A stretch of DNA of 64,000 nt, taken from the NCBI GenBank assembly GCA_009840545.1, contig VXNM01000009.1, positions 436,559-500,558 on the forward strand, written 5' to 3'. The DNA is from Gammaproteobacteria bacterium (GTDB lineage Bacteria; Pseudomonadota; Gammaproteobacteria; Pseudomonadales; Azotimanducaceae). Under the pieces are notes generated by a model. It saw only the letters and a program-made list of their open reading frames with translations. It was not told the DNA's origin and did not search any database. Positions 54,130-63,784 of the stretch are shown piece by piece (position 1 is the first letter of the stretch; every line of letters starts with the position of its first letter). A program made the position numbers and the translations under genes.

Positions 54130-55824
54130 ATGGATCATTTAGCAGCAAGTTGCGATGAAACAGGTAAGTGGAACAGAACCTCGCCACTCTCCATACTGTA
54201 TTACTTTGGATTGCGACCCGGAAGGATATTTGCAACGGTCAGAACGATTTTCCTAAGAGTTGCAATTCCATCTGGTCCACTTCTATACGTTGCGAGAGAT
54301 AGTGGTCTTGGGTGGAAATGGTCTATCTTGATAACACTCTCCATTGTGTTTGTGTTTAATCTCGGTAGGGCACTTTGCAAATACTATTCATTTCTCTGGC
54401 AGTCAACTTCAGAATCTATTTCAGTCAAGTCAGGAATTTTTCACAAAGCTCAGTCTGACGTCAAATGGTCCAGAGTACGAGCAGTCAGCATAAGTCGCGA
54501 CCCATTGCAACGAAGGATTGGCCTTTGCTCCGTCGCGCTGGACACCGCAGGTTCGGCTGATGCTGAAGTCTCAATTCCCAACATACCCATCTCCGTTGCT
54601 CAGGAACTGCAAGCGAAGACAGGTGAGGATCATGGGCGATCTCAGTACATGCCACCGAATATCTCGCCGTCTATTGGAGAGGATTCGGTAGAGGATCACG
54701 TAAGTGAAATTCAAATGGAGCAAAGTCGTGAGGTTCTGTTTCGACTCTCAATACTCGATCTCCTGAAGTCTGTCTTGTGCTCCCGCGGAGTGATTGCGTC
54801 GGTAATTGGAGGCTGGGTCAGTTTGGGATCTTTATACATCCTATTTCGCCACCTTTTTGCCCGGAACTCGGATAGCAACGACGATGGAATTCGAGACAGA
54901 GTTGTTGGTTGGATTACTGAACTGCCTCACGAAGCAATGTCAGATCTCGACACCGTGACGACGTGGCTTGCAAATAGTGTCGGGCTAGAGTTTCTTGAGT
55001 CTGAACCTGGGGAGGCCACATTCTTAGCCGCAATCGCCGTAGCACTTACATTCCTATTCTTCCTAACGACCACTTTTAGACGGACAACCTCCAACTATGG
55101 GTTTGAATTATCGGACGAGGATTCGCACTTGGTAGTCGCTCGCGGCCTCTTTACAAAAAACCAGACTCGAATCGAAAAACGACGCATCCAAGTCATCACG
55201 TATTCCATGACCAATAGAGAACGTTGGTTTGGTCGAGGGACATTGCTGTTCGAGCAGTCTGAGAGCGAAGAAGATCACTCGATTCGCGTACCGTTTGTGG
55301 ATGAAACCACAGCAGACACTATTGTTCAACAAGTCTATGACGGTGATATCAAAATCCCGTCTTTGCATACCAAAGCAAGAGACTACCATCGCATCTCTAT
55401 CGTGAGTTTTTTCGTTGAGCTGATCCACCGAGTCCTGATTTGGGCTCCACTTTGTCTATTGGCGGTTTCAACCGTGGTGCCGTACTTTCGCCAGTTCTTG
55501 TGGCCTTACGCATTGTTGCTTCCATGTTTCTTCGGGCTAGCCTCTTGGCTGAAATGGATAAAGACAGGTTATGTAGTCAATAGGGACTTCCTAGCCAGAA
55601 GAGGCGGTGTATTTCGTCGCAATGTCAAGCTCGTACAAGTAGAAAAGGTACAGACAATCCGCATGAGCCAAAACATGATTCAAAGGATGCGTGCTACATC
55701 GAAATTGTCACTCTTCTATTTAGGTGGAGACATCTCCATCCCGTATCTCAATGTGTGCAAAGCCAATGAATATAGGACGAACGTATTAGAGAGAATCAGA
55801 ACCAGAAACATCTCATGGACATGA
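54130..55824 (+). CDS. Bacterial PH-domain membrane protein, three bPH2 units (YdbT-like)
   Basis: 564-residue inner-membrane protein with three copies of the bPH2 (DUF304) domain: about 95-155 (KSGIFHKAQSDVKWSRVRAV), about 320-400 (VARGLFTKNQTRIEKRRIQV) and about 475-560 (ARRGGVFRRNVKLVQVEKVQTI). Paired hydrophobic helices precede each, for example at about 30-70, 225-240, 300-320 and 430-470. This is the YdbT/YdbS layout seen across bacteria; its role is poorly known. The ATG at 54130 has a weak Shine-Dalgarno. It overlaps the next gene by 10 bp. Confidence 0.82.
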   Translation: MDHLAASCDETGKWNRTSPLSILYYFGLRPGRIFATVRTIFLRVAIPSGPLLYVARDSGLGWKWSILITLSIVFVFNLGRALCKYYSFLWQSTSESISVKSGIFHKAQSDVKWSRVRAVSISRDPLQRRIGLCSVALDTAGSADAEVSIPNIPISVAQELQAKTGEDHGRSQYMPPNISPSIGEDSVEDHVSEIQMEQSREVLFRLSILDLLKSVLCSRGVIASVIGGWVSLGSLYILFRHLFARNSDSNDDGIRDRVVGWITELPHEAMSDLDTVTTWLANSVGLEFLESEPGEATFLAAIAVALTFLFFLTTTFRRTTSNYGFELSDEDSHLVVARGLFTKNQTRIEKRRIQVITYSMTNRERWFGRGTLLFEQSESEEDHSIRVPFVDETTADTIVQQVYDGDIKIPSLHTKARDYHRISIVSFFVELIHRVLIWAPLCLLAVSTVVPYFRQFLWPYALLLPCFFGLASWLKWIKTGYVVNRDFLARRGGVFRRNVKLVQVEKVQTIRMSQNMIQRMRATSKLSLFYLGGDISIPYLNVCKANEYRTNVLERIRTRNISWT

Positions 55825-56924
55825 GCCCGACTACCGGATTGAAGACATCGGCAAATCCAGACCCGTTGGGAAAAGACTCGTCGTGGAACGCTCTGTCGCG
55901 AAAGTATGTTCTTAAGAGCGTTGTAAGGGTCTTGGTTACAACCTTCGTTGGAGTAGCACCGATTCTTTGGATTGTCGGATGGGTGGTCAAGTGGTCATAC
56001 GCACTCGATGAATACCCGATTTTTGCCCTGAGTTGTATTTTGGGAATTCAGTTGATCTTGCGTGCGTGCTATGCGCCTCTGAATGCATTGAAGACTAGGT
56101 ATGCCGTCAACGATGATTGCATCTACCACAAAGGAGGTGTACTGGATAGATGGGAGCATGTGGCTCCAATCTCAAGGGTTCAACAAGTCTCAAGCTGTAG
56201 CGGACCATTGGACCGGGCAATGGGACTAAGATCAGTAGAAGTGAAGACTGCAGATGGAACAGGCACATCGATTGATGGATTGGATATTGGTGTTGCAGAA
56301 AGACTGCGGGACTATGTTGGAGGACAGATAAAGGTACCGATTCAAGATGAGATTAGTCCATCAGACGACGTGCCCCACCACTTGGAAACTCCCGTGGACT
56401 CAACAAGTCAGGCAAGTGGATTTGTCCATATCGAGTCGTTGCCACGGTCTCAAGAAGTAACTTGGCTGAGGTTTAGGTGCCATGTACGCAACATCGTAGG
56501 CGTATTGCCGATGACTCTATTCGCGTGGCCGCTCGCCATACTCTTCACCACATTTATGTTCTTTGAGCTCATCGAAGCTAACCAGCAAACCATAGTAGAC
56601 CTGATTGGAACTCTATTTTTCCTATCTTGGGGAAGTGTTGTATTGGTGGGTTTGGTGTATCCACTGATCGAGGTTCCATTACGTGGAGTGGCCCTACGTT
56701 CTGATGATGTGCTATTCAAGAAAGGCGTGCTAACTCGAAATGTGGAAGTAGTACCGTTCTCCTGTATCCAAAATGTAGAGTCGAATCAAGGATTTCTGGA
56801 TCGGTGCTATGGTTTGAGCAACTTATCGATCTATACGACAGCGTCTAATACCGCTCTTAAAGGATTGGATACTCACACCGCAAACTACCTGCGAGAGGAG
56901 ATCCTAAAGGCCGCCAAGGTGTAA
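55815..56924 (+). CDS. Bacterial PH-domain membrane protein, two bPH2 units
   Basis: 369-residue inner-membrane protein with two bPH2 domains: about 95-165 (YHKGGVLDRWEHVAPISRVQQV, then GLRSVEVKTADG) and about 290-365 (LFKKGVLTRNVEVVPFSCIQNV, then GLSNLSIYTTAS). Two helices precede each domain. The YdbS partner is usually about 160 residues with one domain, so this one appears duplicated. ATG at 55815 or, more usual in layout, at 55821 where it overlaps the upstream stop (ATGA). Together the pair carries five domains. Confidence 0.82.
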   Translation: MDMSPTTGLKTSANPDPLGKDSSWNALSRKYVLKSVVRVLVTTFVGVAPILWIVGWVVKWSYALDEYPIFALSCILGIQLILRACYAPLNALKTRYAVNDDCIYHKGGVLDRWEHVAPISRVQQVSSCSGPLDRAMGLRSVEVKTADGTGTSIDGLDIGVAERLRDYVGGQIKVPIQDEISPSDDVPHHLETPVDSTSQASGFVHIESLPRSQEVTWLRFRCHVRNIVGVLPMTLFAWPLAILFTTFMFFELIEANQQTIVDLIGTLFFLSWGSVVLVGLVYPLIEVPLRGVALRSDDVLFKKGVLTRNVEVVPFSCIQNVESNQGFLDRCYGLSNLSIYTTASNTALKGLDTHTANYLREEILKAAKV

Positions 56925-57131
56925 CACAAACCTTCTCGGGAAACTCTCGAACCCGAGTCTCCAGTGCTCAGTACGATGCGGGACATGCCTCAGCCGTCAC
57001 GTGTGGTGGTGCTGAAACCGACTACCCTTACTTGCAGACGTCTACACAGTCTCGGTTAAACCACTCCTTTCTCTTTTCCAATTCTTAGCGACCATGCTAT
57101 TGAGACTGGTCTTGCATCAAACACTGTTCAA

Positions 57132-59402
57132 TTAGTTTTGTAGATTGAATCCGATTTCTATCGAGCGTCCAGGAAGTGGCACTTGATCTTTGACCGGAGA
57201 CGTGTGTGGTCGTCGCTCTGCGTCCAGAAGATTCTTGCACTGCAAAAACACTCGCGCCCAACTGTCTGCAAATGCGAACTTGTACTCAACGTCAAGCGTT
57301 ATGTCAGTGTAAGCATCCGTGGGGAGAATATTGTCAGCCGTATCGCTCACTTCCGTATGGTATTCAATCGTGCCTGCCAAGATTAGGTCTCCTCGGTGAG
57401 CCTCAACTACTCCTCTGAACCTGTCCGCAGGTTCCCGTGGCGAAGAGTCATTTCCCGGAAGATCGATTTTCGCTTCGACGAAATCGTATCCGAGCAGCGT
57501 CTCAACGAGCCAGCCGTTGCCTTCGTAGAGCAGGTAGTTCAATGAAATGTCGCTACCCATAAAGGAAGCATCCTCCTGCGTGTACTGAAATACGGGCAGT
57601 TCATCTTCAATTTCGCCTGTTGGAGTGCCATAGATGTAACCGTCCGCCCACCGAAGGTATCCAGTTACTTTGGCACGCAAAGAGCCCTCCTCGAATTCAA
57701 GCGATGCGTTGAGAGAGTGAATATTCTCGTTCTCTAGACTCGGGTTCGGCTCTAGGTGGCTTCCAATCGCCAAATGCACTCCTTCGACATAGAGCTCATC
57801 GGCCAAGGGTGCTCGAGAAGAGTAGTCGTAAGATCCGTCGAGAACGAGACCCGGTTGCAGCGAGCGGGAAAATCCACCGGAAACGTTGAACAGATTGAAG
57901 TTCTTGTCGCCTTCAGGCTCGTAGTCGACAGTCACACTTTCAAGCCTTAACCCGACTTGGTAGTGAGTTCCATCCCGTTCCGTATGACCCACCCAAAAAG
58001 CACCAAAGCTGGATGTAGTAATCGGGTCTGAGTTGACTCCTTCCGACGCGAAGACGAACTCACTGCTATTGAAGTTTCCCCCGACCACATGAGTCCAATC
58101 GTTGAGCTTCTCTAGAGTCAGTAGAAGCCGTGTATCCATTGCATCGCGACGCTTGAACGTTGTTTCAACAACCGAGTCCGCAAGTTCATCGTGGACGTAG
58201 TCGCTCAGACCCAATCGCCATGTCAACTCGTCCACATACTGGAATGGTGTGTTCAAGCCCAGCTCCGAGTCGAAACGAATGTAGTCCAAGTCAATGACAA
58301 CACGTTCTGCTTCTTCGTGTCCTTCCTCGTGGTGTTCTTCTTCCTCATGTTCTTCTTCGCCCTCCTCATGATGTTCCTCTTCATCATGATGATGTTCTTC
58401 TTCATGGTGGGCATGTTCCACAGGAATGCCAAAGATTGCGTCAGAGGTCGAAACCGAGACACCCGCATATCCCCAGTCTCTCACCCAAGAGAGACCTGCG
58501 GACAATCCACGATTCTCGATGTCACTATTGGGCAGGGTGCCACACTCGTTCTCGATATGTTCATCTTCGTGCTCACCCTCATGTTCGTCCTCGTGTTCGT
58601 CCTCGTGCATCTCTTCCTCTTCTTCACGGTGATGCACAAGCCGATCCGAGAGCGCACAACCAGGAATCTCGTACGAGTCCGCTTGCCGGTAGAAAGTGTC
58701 GAAGTGCAGAATTAGATCCTCAACACTAATGTCCGCTCTTCCCGCAAGAAAATTTCTTCCACCGTTGTCACGAGTCCGCATCTCGAAGCGATAGTTGGTG
58801 GGATCCTCGGGCACTTCGCTAAGGATCCGGCCAGTCTCGGTATTGATAACACCACCTGAGGAACCTGAACCAAAAAGCAGCGTGTTTGGTCCCTTCAGGA
58901 CTTCAATCTGCTTCGCGAAAAAGGGATCGACAAGAGGCGGATGGTCTCCAGGATAACTAGCCACGTCCATCGGTCGCAAGCGATCATAGAGAACCAAAAT
59001 CCGAGGTCCATCCATACCGTGAATCACGGGATGAGATACGCCAGGCCCGTAAGAAGCGCTACGAGCTCCAGGTACTGAAGCAATGACATCAGCCAAGTTC
59101 TCGACACGAACGCGATCAAGATTGTTGTAATCAATTGAAACCACATCAATGTTGCCAATTGCTCGCACGCCTGCGCCCGACAGCGGATGAGCTACAACCC
59201 TTACTTCTTCAAGAAAAGATGGAGCACTCGCGGCAGGTTGATCATCTTGACTTTCTTTCTCAGCGTCTTGTTGCGCTGATGTTTCTTTCGTATCAGCACT
59301 AGCATTGACTGACAAAAGGCAAACAACCAGTGCTACAAGACAAGAACTCGTCAGAGCACTTACTTGCAAACGGAGTCCTAGAAGATTCTTCCTACCAAAC
59401 AT
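57132..59402 (-). CDS. TonB-dependent receptor with His-rich extracellular loops (ZnuD-like)
   Basis: 756-residue outer-membrane receptor. The signal peptide is followed by a Gln/Asp/Glu-rich linker, the TonB-box region FLEEVRVVAHPLSG, a plug (IHGMDGPRILVLYDRLRPMDV, EVLKGPNTLLFGSGSSGGVINT) and a barrel ending in GFNLQN. Two long loops are made almost only of His, Glu and Asp: residues 257-284, bracketed by Cys249 and Cys287, and 329-366. This arrangement, and the plug sequence, resemble the zinc receptor ZnuD of Neisseria and Acinetobacter, so zinc (or another divalent metal) import is the best inference. No clear Zur box was found upstream. GAGG is about 10 nt before the ATG. Confidence 0.88.
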   Translation of the reverse strand: MFGRKNLLGLRLQVSALTSSCLVALVVCLLSVNASADTKETSAQQDAEKESQDDQPAASAPSFLEEVRVVAHPLSGAGVRAIGNIDVVSIDYNNLDRVRVENLADVIASVPGARSASYGPGVSHPVIHGMDGPRILVLYDRLRPMDVASYPGDHPPLVDPFFAKQIEVLKGPNTLLFGSGSSGGVINTETGRILSEVPEDPTNYRFEMRTRDNGGRNFLAGRADISVEDLILHFDTFYRQADSYEIPGCALSDRLVHHREEEEEMHEDEHEDEHEGEHEDEHIENECGTLPNSDIENRGLSAGLSWVRDWGYAGVSVSTSDAIFGIPVEHAHHEEEHHHDEEEHHEEGEEEHEEEEHHEEGHEEAERVVIDLDYIRFDSELGLNTPFQYVDELTWRLGLSDYVHDELADSVVETTFKRRDAMDTRLLLTLEKLNDWTHVVGGNFNSSEFVFASEGVNSDPITTSSFGAFWVGHTERDGTHYQVGLRLESVTVDYEPEGDKNFNLFNVSGGFSRSLQPGLVLDGSYDYSSRAPLADELYVEGVHLAIGSHLEPNPSLENENIHSLNASLEFEEGSLRAKVTGYLRWADGYIYGTPTGEIEDELPVFQYTQEDASFMGSDISLNYLLYEGNGWLVETLLGYDFVEAKIDLPGNDSSPREPADRFRGVVEAHRGDLILAGTIEYHTEVSDTADNILPTDAYTDITLDVEYKFAFADSWARVFLQCKNLLDAERRPHTSPVKDQVPLPGRSIEIGFNLQN
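58305..58634 (-). repeat. Low-complexity His/Glu-coding tracts in the ZnuD-like receptor gene
   Basis: Two tracts (58551-58634 and 58305-58418) of near-repetitive GAA/GAG/CAC/CAT/GAT codons encoding His/Glu/Asp runs in surface loops. Such tracts can change length by slippage in units of three bases without breaking the frame. They are gene-internal and not a CRISPR array. Confidence 0.7.
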
Positions 59403-59581
59403 ATTTTGTTTCCTCTTTGTTGATGCCTCGTATCACATTTCGCGATCAACGTCTGACTGGGTCCTTGAGCGATTGTGATTACAAATCGCATCTACACCAT
59501 GATGGATCGCGACCGCATAGTGTAAGTAAGCTTGAACTGCTTTACCAGATATAAGGTAGGTTACACCTCATGTCAAGAGAG

Positions 59582-62500
59582 CTAACGCCTAAAACGACCG
59601 AAGAATCTTCCAATGTCGTCGAGAATTAGGTATAGACACGGAAGCACGAGCAACGAACCAATGGTCGATGCGGCAAGCCCGCCAATAATCGTCATGGCCA
59701 TTGGTTGTCGCAGTACTGCGCCCTCGCCTCCGCCGAACAACAATGGCGTTAGAGCCAGTGTCGTTGTAAGCGTTGTCATTGTTATTGGTCTCAAGCGGAT
59801 TCCGGCAGCTTCAGACAGTGCTTGAATTCTCTCCTTCCCGTCAGCCATTAGTTGGCGAGCGGTAGCAACCAAGAGTACTGCATCGTTCACGGCGACTCCA
59901 GCCAAGACGATCAAACCCAACATAACCATCACGCCTATGGGCTCACCAAAAGGTACTAGTGCTCCAGCGACTCCGATTAGTCCCACAGGAATGGCGTACA
60001 GAATCGTTATGGGTTGCAACAGCGATTCAAAAGAACCAGCAAGTACTAACAAGACCAATAGCAGAGCCAGAATGCCCGCCAATTGAAGCTCCCCGAAAGT
60101 CTTGGCACGCTCTTCTTCCTCCCCTCTAAGCGCTATGGTCATGCCTGTCGGCAAAGGTTTGTCTTTCAAGACTTCGTTCACCGAATTGATCGCTTGTGGT
60201 TGCGTGAATCCCTCGTTTACCAACGCAGTCACTTGAGCAACCCGGCGTTGATCCCTTCGAAATATCTCTCGAGCTCCTGTGACTTCTTCGAATTTTGCTA
60301 TTTCTCCAATGGCTACTTTGCGGCCTCCGCTAGCGAGGAATACCACATCATCTAATTCCTCCTTGTGAACTGTTTCCATCCTTAGCATCACTGGATATTC
60401 TTCGTCCCCCACCGAGAGGTAGGTCACGTTTTGGCCATCGAGATTGGATTGAAGAACGCTCGCGACCGTGTTCATGTCTATTCCTAGAGCATCCGCAACA
60501 GCGTGATCTAAACGCACTCTGAGTTCCGGCGGTCCTCCCTCAAACGAAGAGCGCACGTTCCAGAGCTCAGGAAGCGCAACCATGGCTACTCGGATCTCTT
60601 CGGTGATATCCCGGAGATCAGAAAGCGTATTACCTGAAATCTCGACTACCACCGGAGCCATTCCGGTATCCAAAGCCTCGCTCAACGCAGACCTGTTGAG
60701 TTCCCACTCGATCTCCGTATTTGGAATCTCGTCAAGGTCATCGGACATCGCTGCAGCAAACGCCTTGCCCGGTGGAGCCTCGTCCGTCAAACGCACTATC
60801 AACCGAGCCGTGTTTTCCTCCGTCATTTCTTCACGGATGACTCGATCGTCATCTGGCAGCCTCCCAATTTCTGCCAATGTAGCATTTACAAACTCGGGCG
60901 CACCTGCGCGAATTGACGACTCAATACCCTCGACAAGTTTCGCCGTGGATTCCACGCGCTGACCGCTTGGACCAATTATTCGCACTGAAAATTGTTTCGG
61001 ATCGGAGGGCGGCAAGAGTTCCGTGCCTAGACCCAAGAGTCCGTACACAGCTCCTCCCACGGCCACGGCGGAGATCAATACTATGAGCCACGGCACTCGC
61101 AGAAAACCTGACACCATGCTCTCCAATCCTCTACGTATGGGGTGGACTTTTTCTGCCACAACATTACCTAGTTCATCTCGTTTCGCTGGCTCGAGAAACC
61201 ACTGTCCGAGAGCTGGAATGAAAAACACAGCAACAGCCAAGGAGGCGACAAGCGAAATCACAACTGTGAACGCGATTCCATCAATCAATCGAGCAGCAAG
61301 CCCCTGAACGAAGAAGACAGGGATAAATACAACGCAAGTGGTCAATGTGCTGGCTGTGATCGCACCTGCCACCAGCCCCGTTCCTTTACGGGCTGCATCC
61401 ACTGGAGAATCACCAGCTCGAATTCTTCGATACATCGACTCGACCACAACAATCGCGTTGTCTACGAGCATCCCAGCACCAAGCGCCAAACCACCTAGAG
61501 TGACGATATTGAAACTGTAGTTGCCAAAGTGCATGAAGAATATTGCAGTGAGAATCGATACCGGCACCGCAAGACTAACGATAAATGTGGCCCCAATAGA
61601 TCGAAGAAAGAACGCAAGAACAACAATGGCGAGCGCAATACCTACCAACGCGGCAAAACGCAAGTCATCGAGTGCATCCACTACAAGAGTTGCGTTGTCG
61701 GTGATCATATGAACTTCGACGTCCGGTAGGTCCTCACTCAAACCAGTCATGGCTTCGGTGATAGTTTGGGACACGGAAACCGTATTCGCACCAGCTTCCT
61801 TGTAGATCGATAACCCTACGCCTTCCTGTCCGTTCACCATGACAATGTGATCGATTTCGACAACTCCGGGAACCACGTCGGCTACGTCTTTCACTCTCAC
61901 TGCAACACGTGAGCTACCTTCGATGTTCATGTATCTGACAATTACGTCTTCGACGTCGCTGGCGTCCTCGAATCGCATGCGACCTCGAACCGTAAACACG
62001 TTGCCGCGGTCTTCCAAAACTCCAGCGTTTATGTCGCGATTTTCCGAACTGATTCTTCCTGCTATTTCACCCAGTGAGATTCCAAACGCACTCGCACGAT
62101 ACTCATCGAAAATGACGCTTATCTCACGTTGCCGCCCGCCTGTCACCTGAACTTCCGCTACCCCTGTAAGAGCTTCCAACGAAGTTGCAAGCTGTCGCCG
62201 AGCAATTTGGCGAAGTTCGACAAGATCAGGGTCTCCAGAGGGAGCAACCAGTCCCAAAATCAAGATCGGTTCCTGACTTGGATCGAACCTCTTTACGAGT
62301 ACTTCGTCAACTTGTGGATTAGATTCAAATCCACCAACAGCCTTTTGAACATCGATAAGACCGGTATCGATGTTGGTATCCCAATCAAAGTGAACGGTAG
62401 CTATCAAGCGCCCAGTCCGGGCTACCTGTTCAACGTCCACCACACCTCGAACACTGTATAGTTGGGACTCCAGTGACTCCCCGTAGAGGCGTTCCATCTC

Positions 62501-62683
62501 TTGAGGAGGCCTGTCGCCTGAACGAACGGACACAGTTACAGTGGGACTTTGAAGGTCAGGAAGAAGGTTGATTGGGAGTCGATTGAACGCAAGCACGCCT
62601 ACCAACCCAACGGAGACAGCTAATACGCAAATTGCGATGGGTCTCCTAGTTGCGAGACCCGCAAGGCTTTCGAAGAAATTCAC
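59582..62683 (-). CDS. RND-family efflux permease (HAE1/AcrB-like)
   Basis: 1033-residue proton-driven inner-membrane exporter. Twelve helices and two large periplasmic loops are visible by hydropathy. Motifs: N-terminal RRPIAICVLAVSVGLVGVLAF, NLLPDLQSPTVTVSV and the helix-4 stretch GAGMLVDNAIVVVES. Here the second of the AcrB Asp407-Asp408 pair is Asn, as in a widespread branch of RND pumps. GLIVLAGVAVNDAVLLV is in helix 10. There is no CzcA-type metal signature. It starts at a GTG immediately after the adaptor stop (TAAGTG). No outer-membrane channel gene is seen in the window. Confidence 0.93.
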   Translation of the reverse strand: MNFFESLAGLATRRPIAICVLAVSVGLVGVLAFNRLPINLLPDLQSPTVTVSVRSGDRPPQEMERLYGESLESQLYSVRGVVDVEQVARTGRLIATVHFDWDTNIDTGLIDVQKAVGGFESNPQVDEVLVKRFDPSQEPILILGLVAPSGDPDLVELRQIARRQLATSLEALTGVAEVQVTGGRQREISVIFDEYRASAFGISLGEIAGRISSENRDINAGVLEDRGNVFTVRGRMRFEDASDVEDVIVRYMNIEGSSRVAVRVKDVADVVPGVVEIDHIVMVNGQEGVGLSIYKEAGANTVSVSQTITEAMTGLSEDLPDVEVHMITDNATLVVDALDDLRFAALVGIALAIVVLAFFLRSIGATFIVSLAVPVSILTAIFFMHFGNYSFNIVTLGGLALGAGMLVDNAIVVVESMYRRIRAGDSPVDAARKGTGLVAGAITASTLTTCVVFIPVFFVQGLAARLIDGIAFTVVISLVASLAVAVFFIPALGQWFLEPAKRDELGNVVAEKVHPIRRGLESMVSGFLRVPWLIVLISAVAVGGAVYGLLGLGTELLPPSDPKQFSVRIIGPSGQRVESTAKLVEGIESSIRAGAPEFVNATLAEIGRLPDDDRVIREEMTEENTARLIVRLTDEAPPGKAFAAAMSDDLDEIPNTEIEWELNRSALSEALDTGMAPVVVEISGNTLSDLRDITEEIRVAMVALPELWNVRSSFEGGPPELRVRLDHAVADALGIDMNTVASVLQSNLDGQNVTYLSVGDEEYPVMLRMETVHKEELDDVVFLASGGRKVAIGEIAKFEEVTGAREIFRRDQRRVAQVTALVNEGFTQPQAINSVNEVLKDKPLPTGMTIALRGEEEERAKTFGELQLAGILALLLVLLVLAGSFESLLQPITILYAIPVGLIGVAGALVPFGEPIGVMVMLGLIVLAGVAVNDAVLLVATARQLMADGKERIQALSEAAGIRLRPITMTTLTTTLALTPLLFGGGEGAVLRQPMAMTIIGGLAASTIGSLLVLPCLYLILDDIGRFFGRFRR

Positions 62684-63769
62684 TTAGCCGCCGAGCACAC
62701 GAACCAACGCGTTGTCTCTTAGTATTTCCAGGCCCCTAACGACGACTTGGTCTCCCGGTTTAACACCCTCAATGACTTCATGATGGTCGTCATCTGCCAG
62801 TCCGAGTTGGACTGTTGTGCGTTTGACTCTCTGTCCATCCAAAACGAAGACGACCGACTCGCGACCCCTTCGGGAAACAGACTCGTAGCTGACAACAGGA
62901 ACTTCAAGACGCTGCTCTGTAATGATGTCAACTTGAACAAACATTCCAGGACGAAGAACTCGTTCGTTGTTGTCAACTTCTATGACGGCTTTAAATGTGT
63001 GCGTCTGGGGGTTAACCGTTGGTGAGAGTCGGACAACTTTGCCCATTATGTCCACGTCGGAAAAAGCATAGTGGCTAACCCGTGCAGGCTGACCCACCTT
63101 TACCCTGCTTAACTCGGGACCAATCAAATCGATGTCTGCTTCAAGTACATCTAGAGAAGCAATTTGAGCAACCAAGAGTCCGCTGCTCACTAGCTGACCA
63201 TCTGCAATGGGAATGTCGTTCTGATCCCTTGCCAGAATTAGGATTACGCCATCGATTGGAGAAATAATCTGAGTGTTCTCATCGCTAAGTTTGGCTCGGT
63301 CATAGGCATCTTGAGCCTGTTGTAGCGACTGTTCCGTCTGTTTGAGTTCTGATTCAGATATATGGCCTTGCTCGAACAATCGTGTACGTCGATTGTGTTC
63401 ATCTCTAGCATTCTGTAGCGAGAGACGAGCTGACTCCATTGCAATCTGCAGCCTTGCTTCCTCACCGGTGATTTGACCCAAGACGTCGCCCGCGCGCACC
63501 TGTCGACCCTCAGTAAAACGATTTCCGTCCTCATCACGCTCAATGTAGATTCTTCCCTGTACTTGAGCATTAACCCGAGCGCTGTCCTTCGTACGGAGAT
63601 TTCCAGTCGCGACGATAACGCTTTCTACGTTCCCCAATTCCACAGTTTCAACTTCCACTGGAGCCCGAACCTCGAGCATTGGAGGTGGTGGAGCTGGATT
63701 GCAACCAGCGGCGAGTCCTGCCACTAAGACTAAGAAGAATGTCGCTCTCACTGTTCGTTCCATCGGCAT
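62684..63769 (-). CDS. RND efflux periplasmic adaptor lipoprotein (HlyD/AcrA-like)
   Basis: 361-residue membrane fusion protein. The lipobox GLAAGC places lipid on Cys23, as in AcrA. A biotinyl-lipoyl domain is split around a helical hairpin (about 100-160: ESARLSLQNARDEHNRRTRLFEQGHISESELKQTEQSLQQAQ). The second lipoyl half ISPIDGVILI, a beta-barrel domain (VGQPARVSHYAF) and the end GDQVVVRGLEILRDNALVRV follow. ATG at 63769 is likely; a TTG at 63784 immediately after the upstream stop is an alternative. It forms an operon with the permease, zero spacing. Confidence 0.92.
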   Translation of the reverse strand: MPMERTVRATFFLVLVAGLAAGCNPAPPPPMLEVRAPVEVETVELGNVESVIVATGNLRTKDSARVNAQVQGRIYIERDEDGNRFTEGRQVRAGDVLGQITGEEARLQIAMESARLSLQNARDEHNRRTRLFEQGHISESELKQTEQSLQQAQDAYDRAKLSDENTQIISPIDGVILILARDQNDIPIADGQLVSSGLLVAQIASLDVLEADIDLIGPELSRVKVGQPARVSHYAFSDVDIMGKVVRLSPTVNPQTHTFKAVIEVDNNERVLRPGMFVQVDIITEQRLEVPVVSYESVSRRGRESVVFVLDGQRVKRTTVQLGLADDDHHEVIEGVKPGDQVVVRGLEILRDNALVRVLGG

Positions 63770-63784
63770 TGTTGATTTATCCAA

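Noticed and set aside
58305-58634. Repeated short units resembling a CRISPR or tandem repeat array
   Set aside because: They are in-frame codons for His/Glu loops, without constant-length spacers.
58191-58715. 174-codon plus-strand frame with a very hydrophobic Phe/Leu/Val/Met sequence
   Set aside because: It is the antisense of the His/Glu codon tracts of the ZnuD-like receptor; GAA/GAG/CAC codons read backwards give Phe/Leu/Val runs. Not a real membrane protein.
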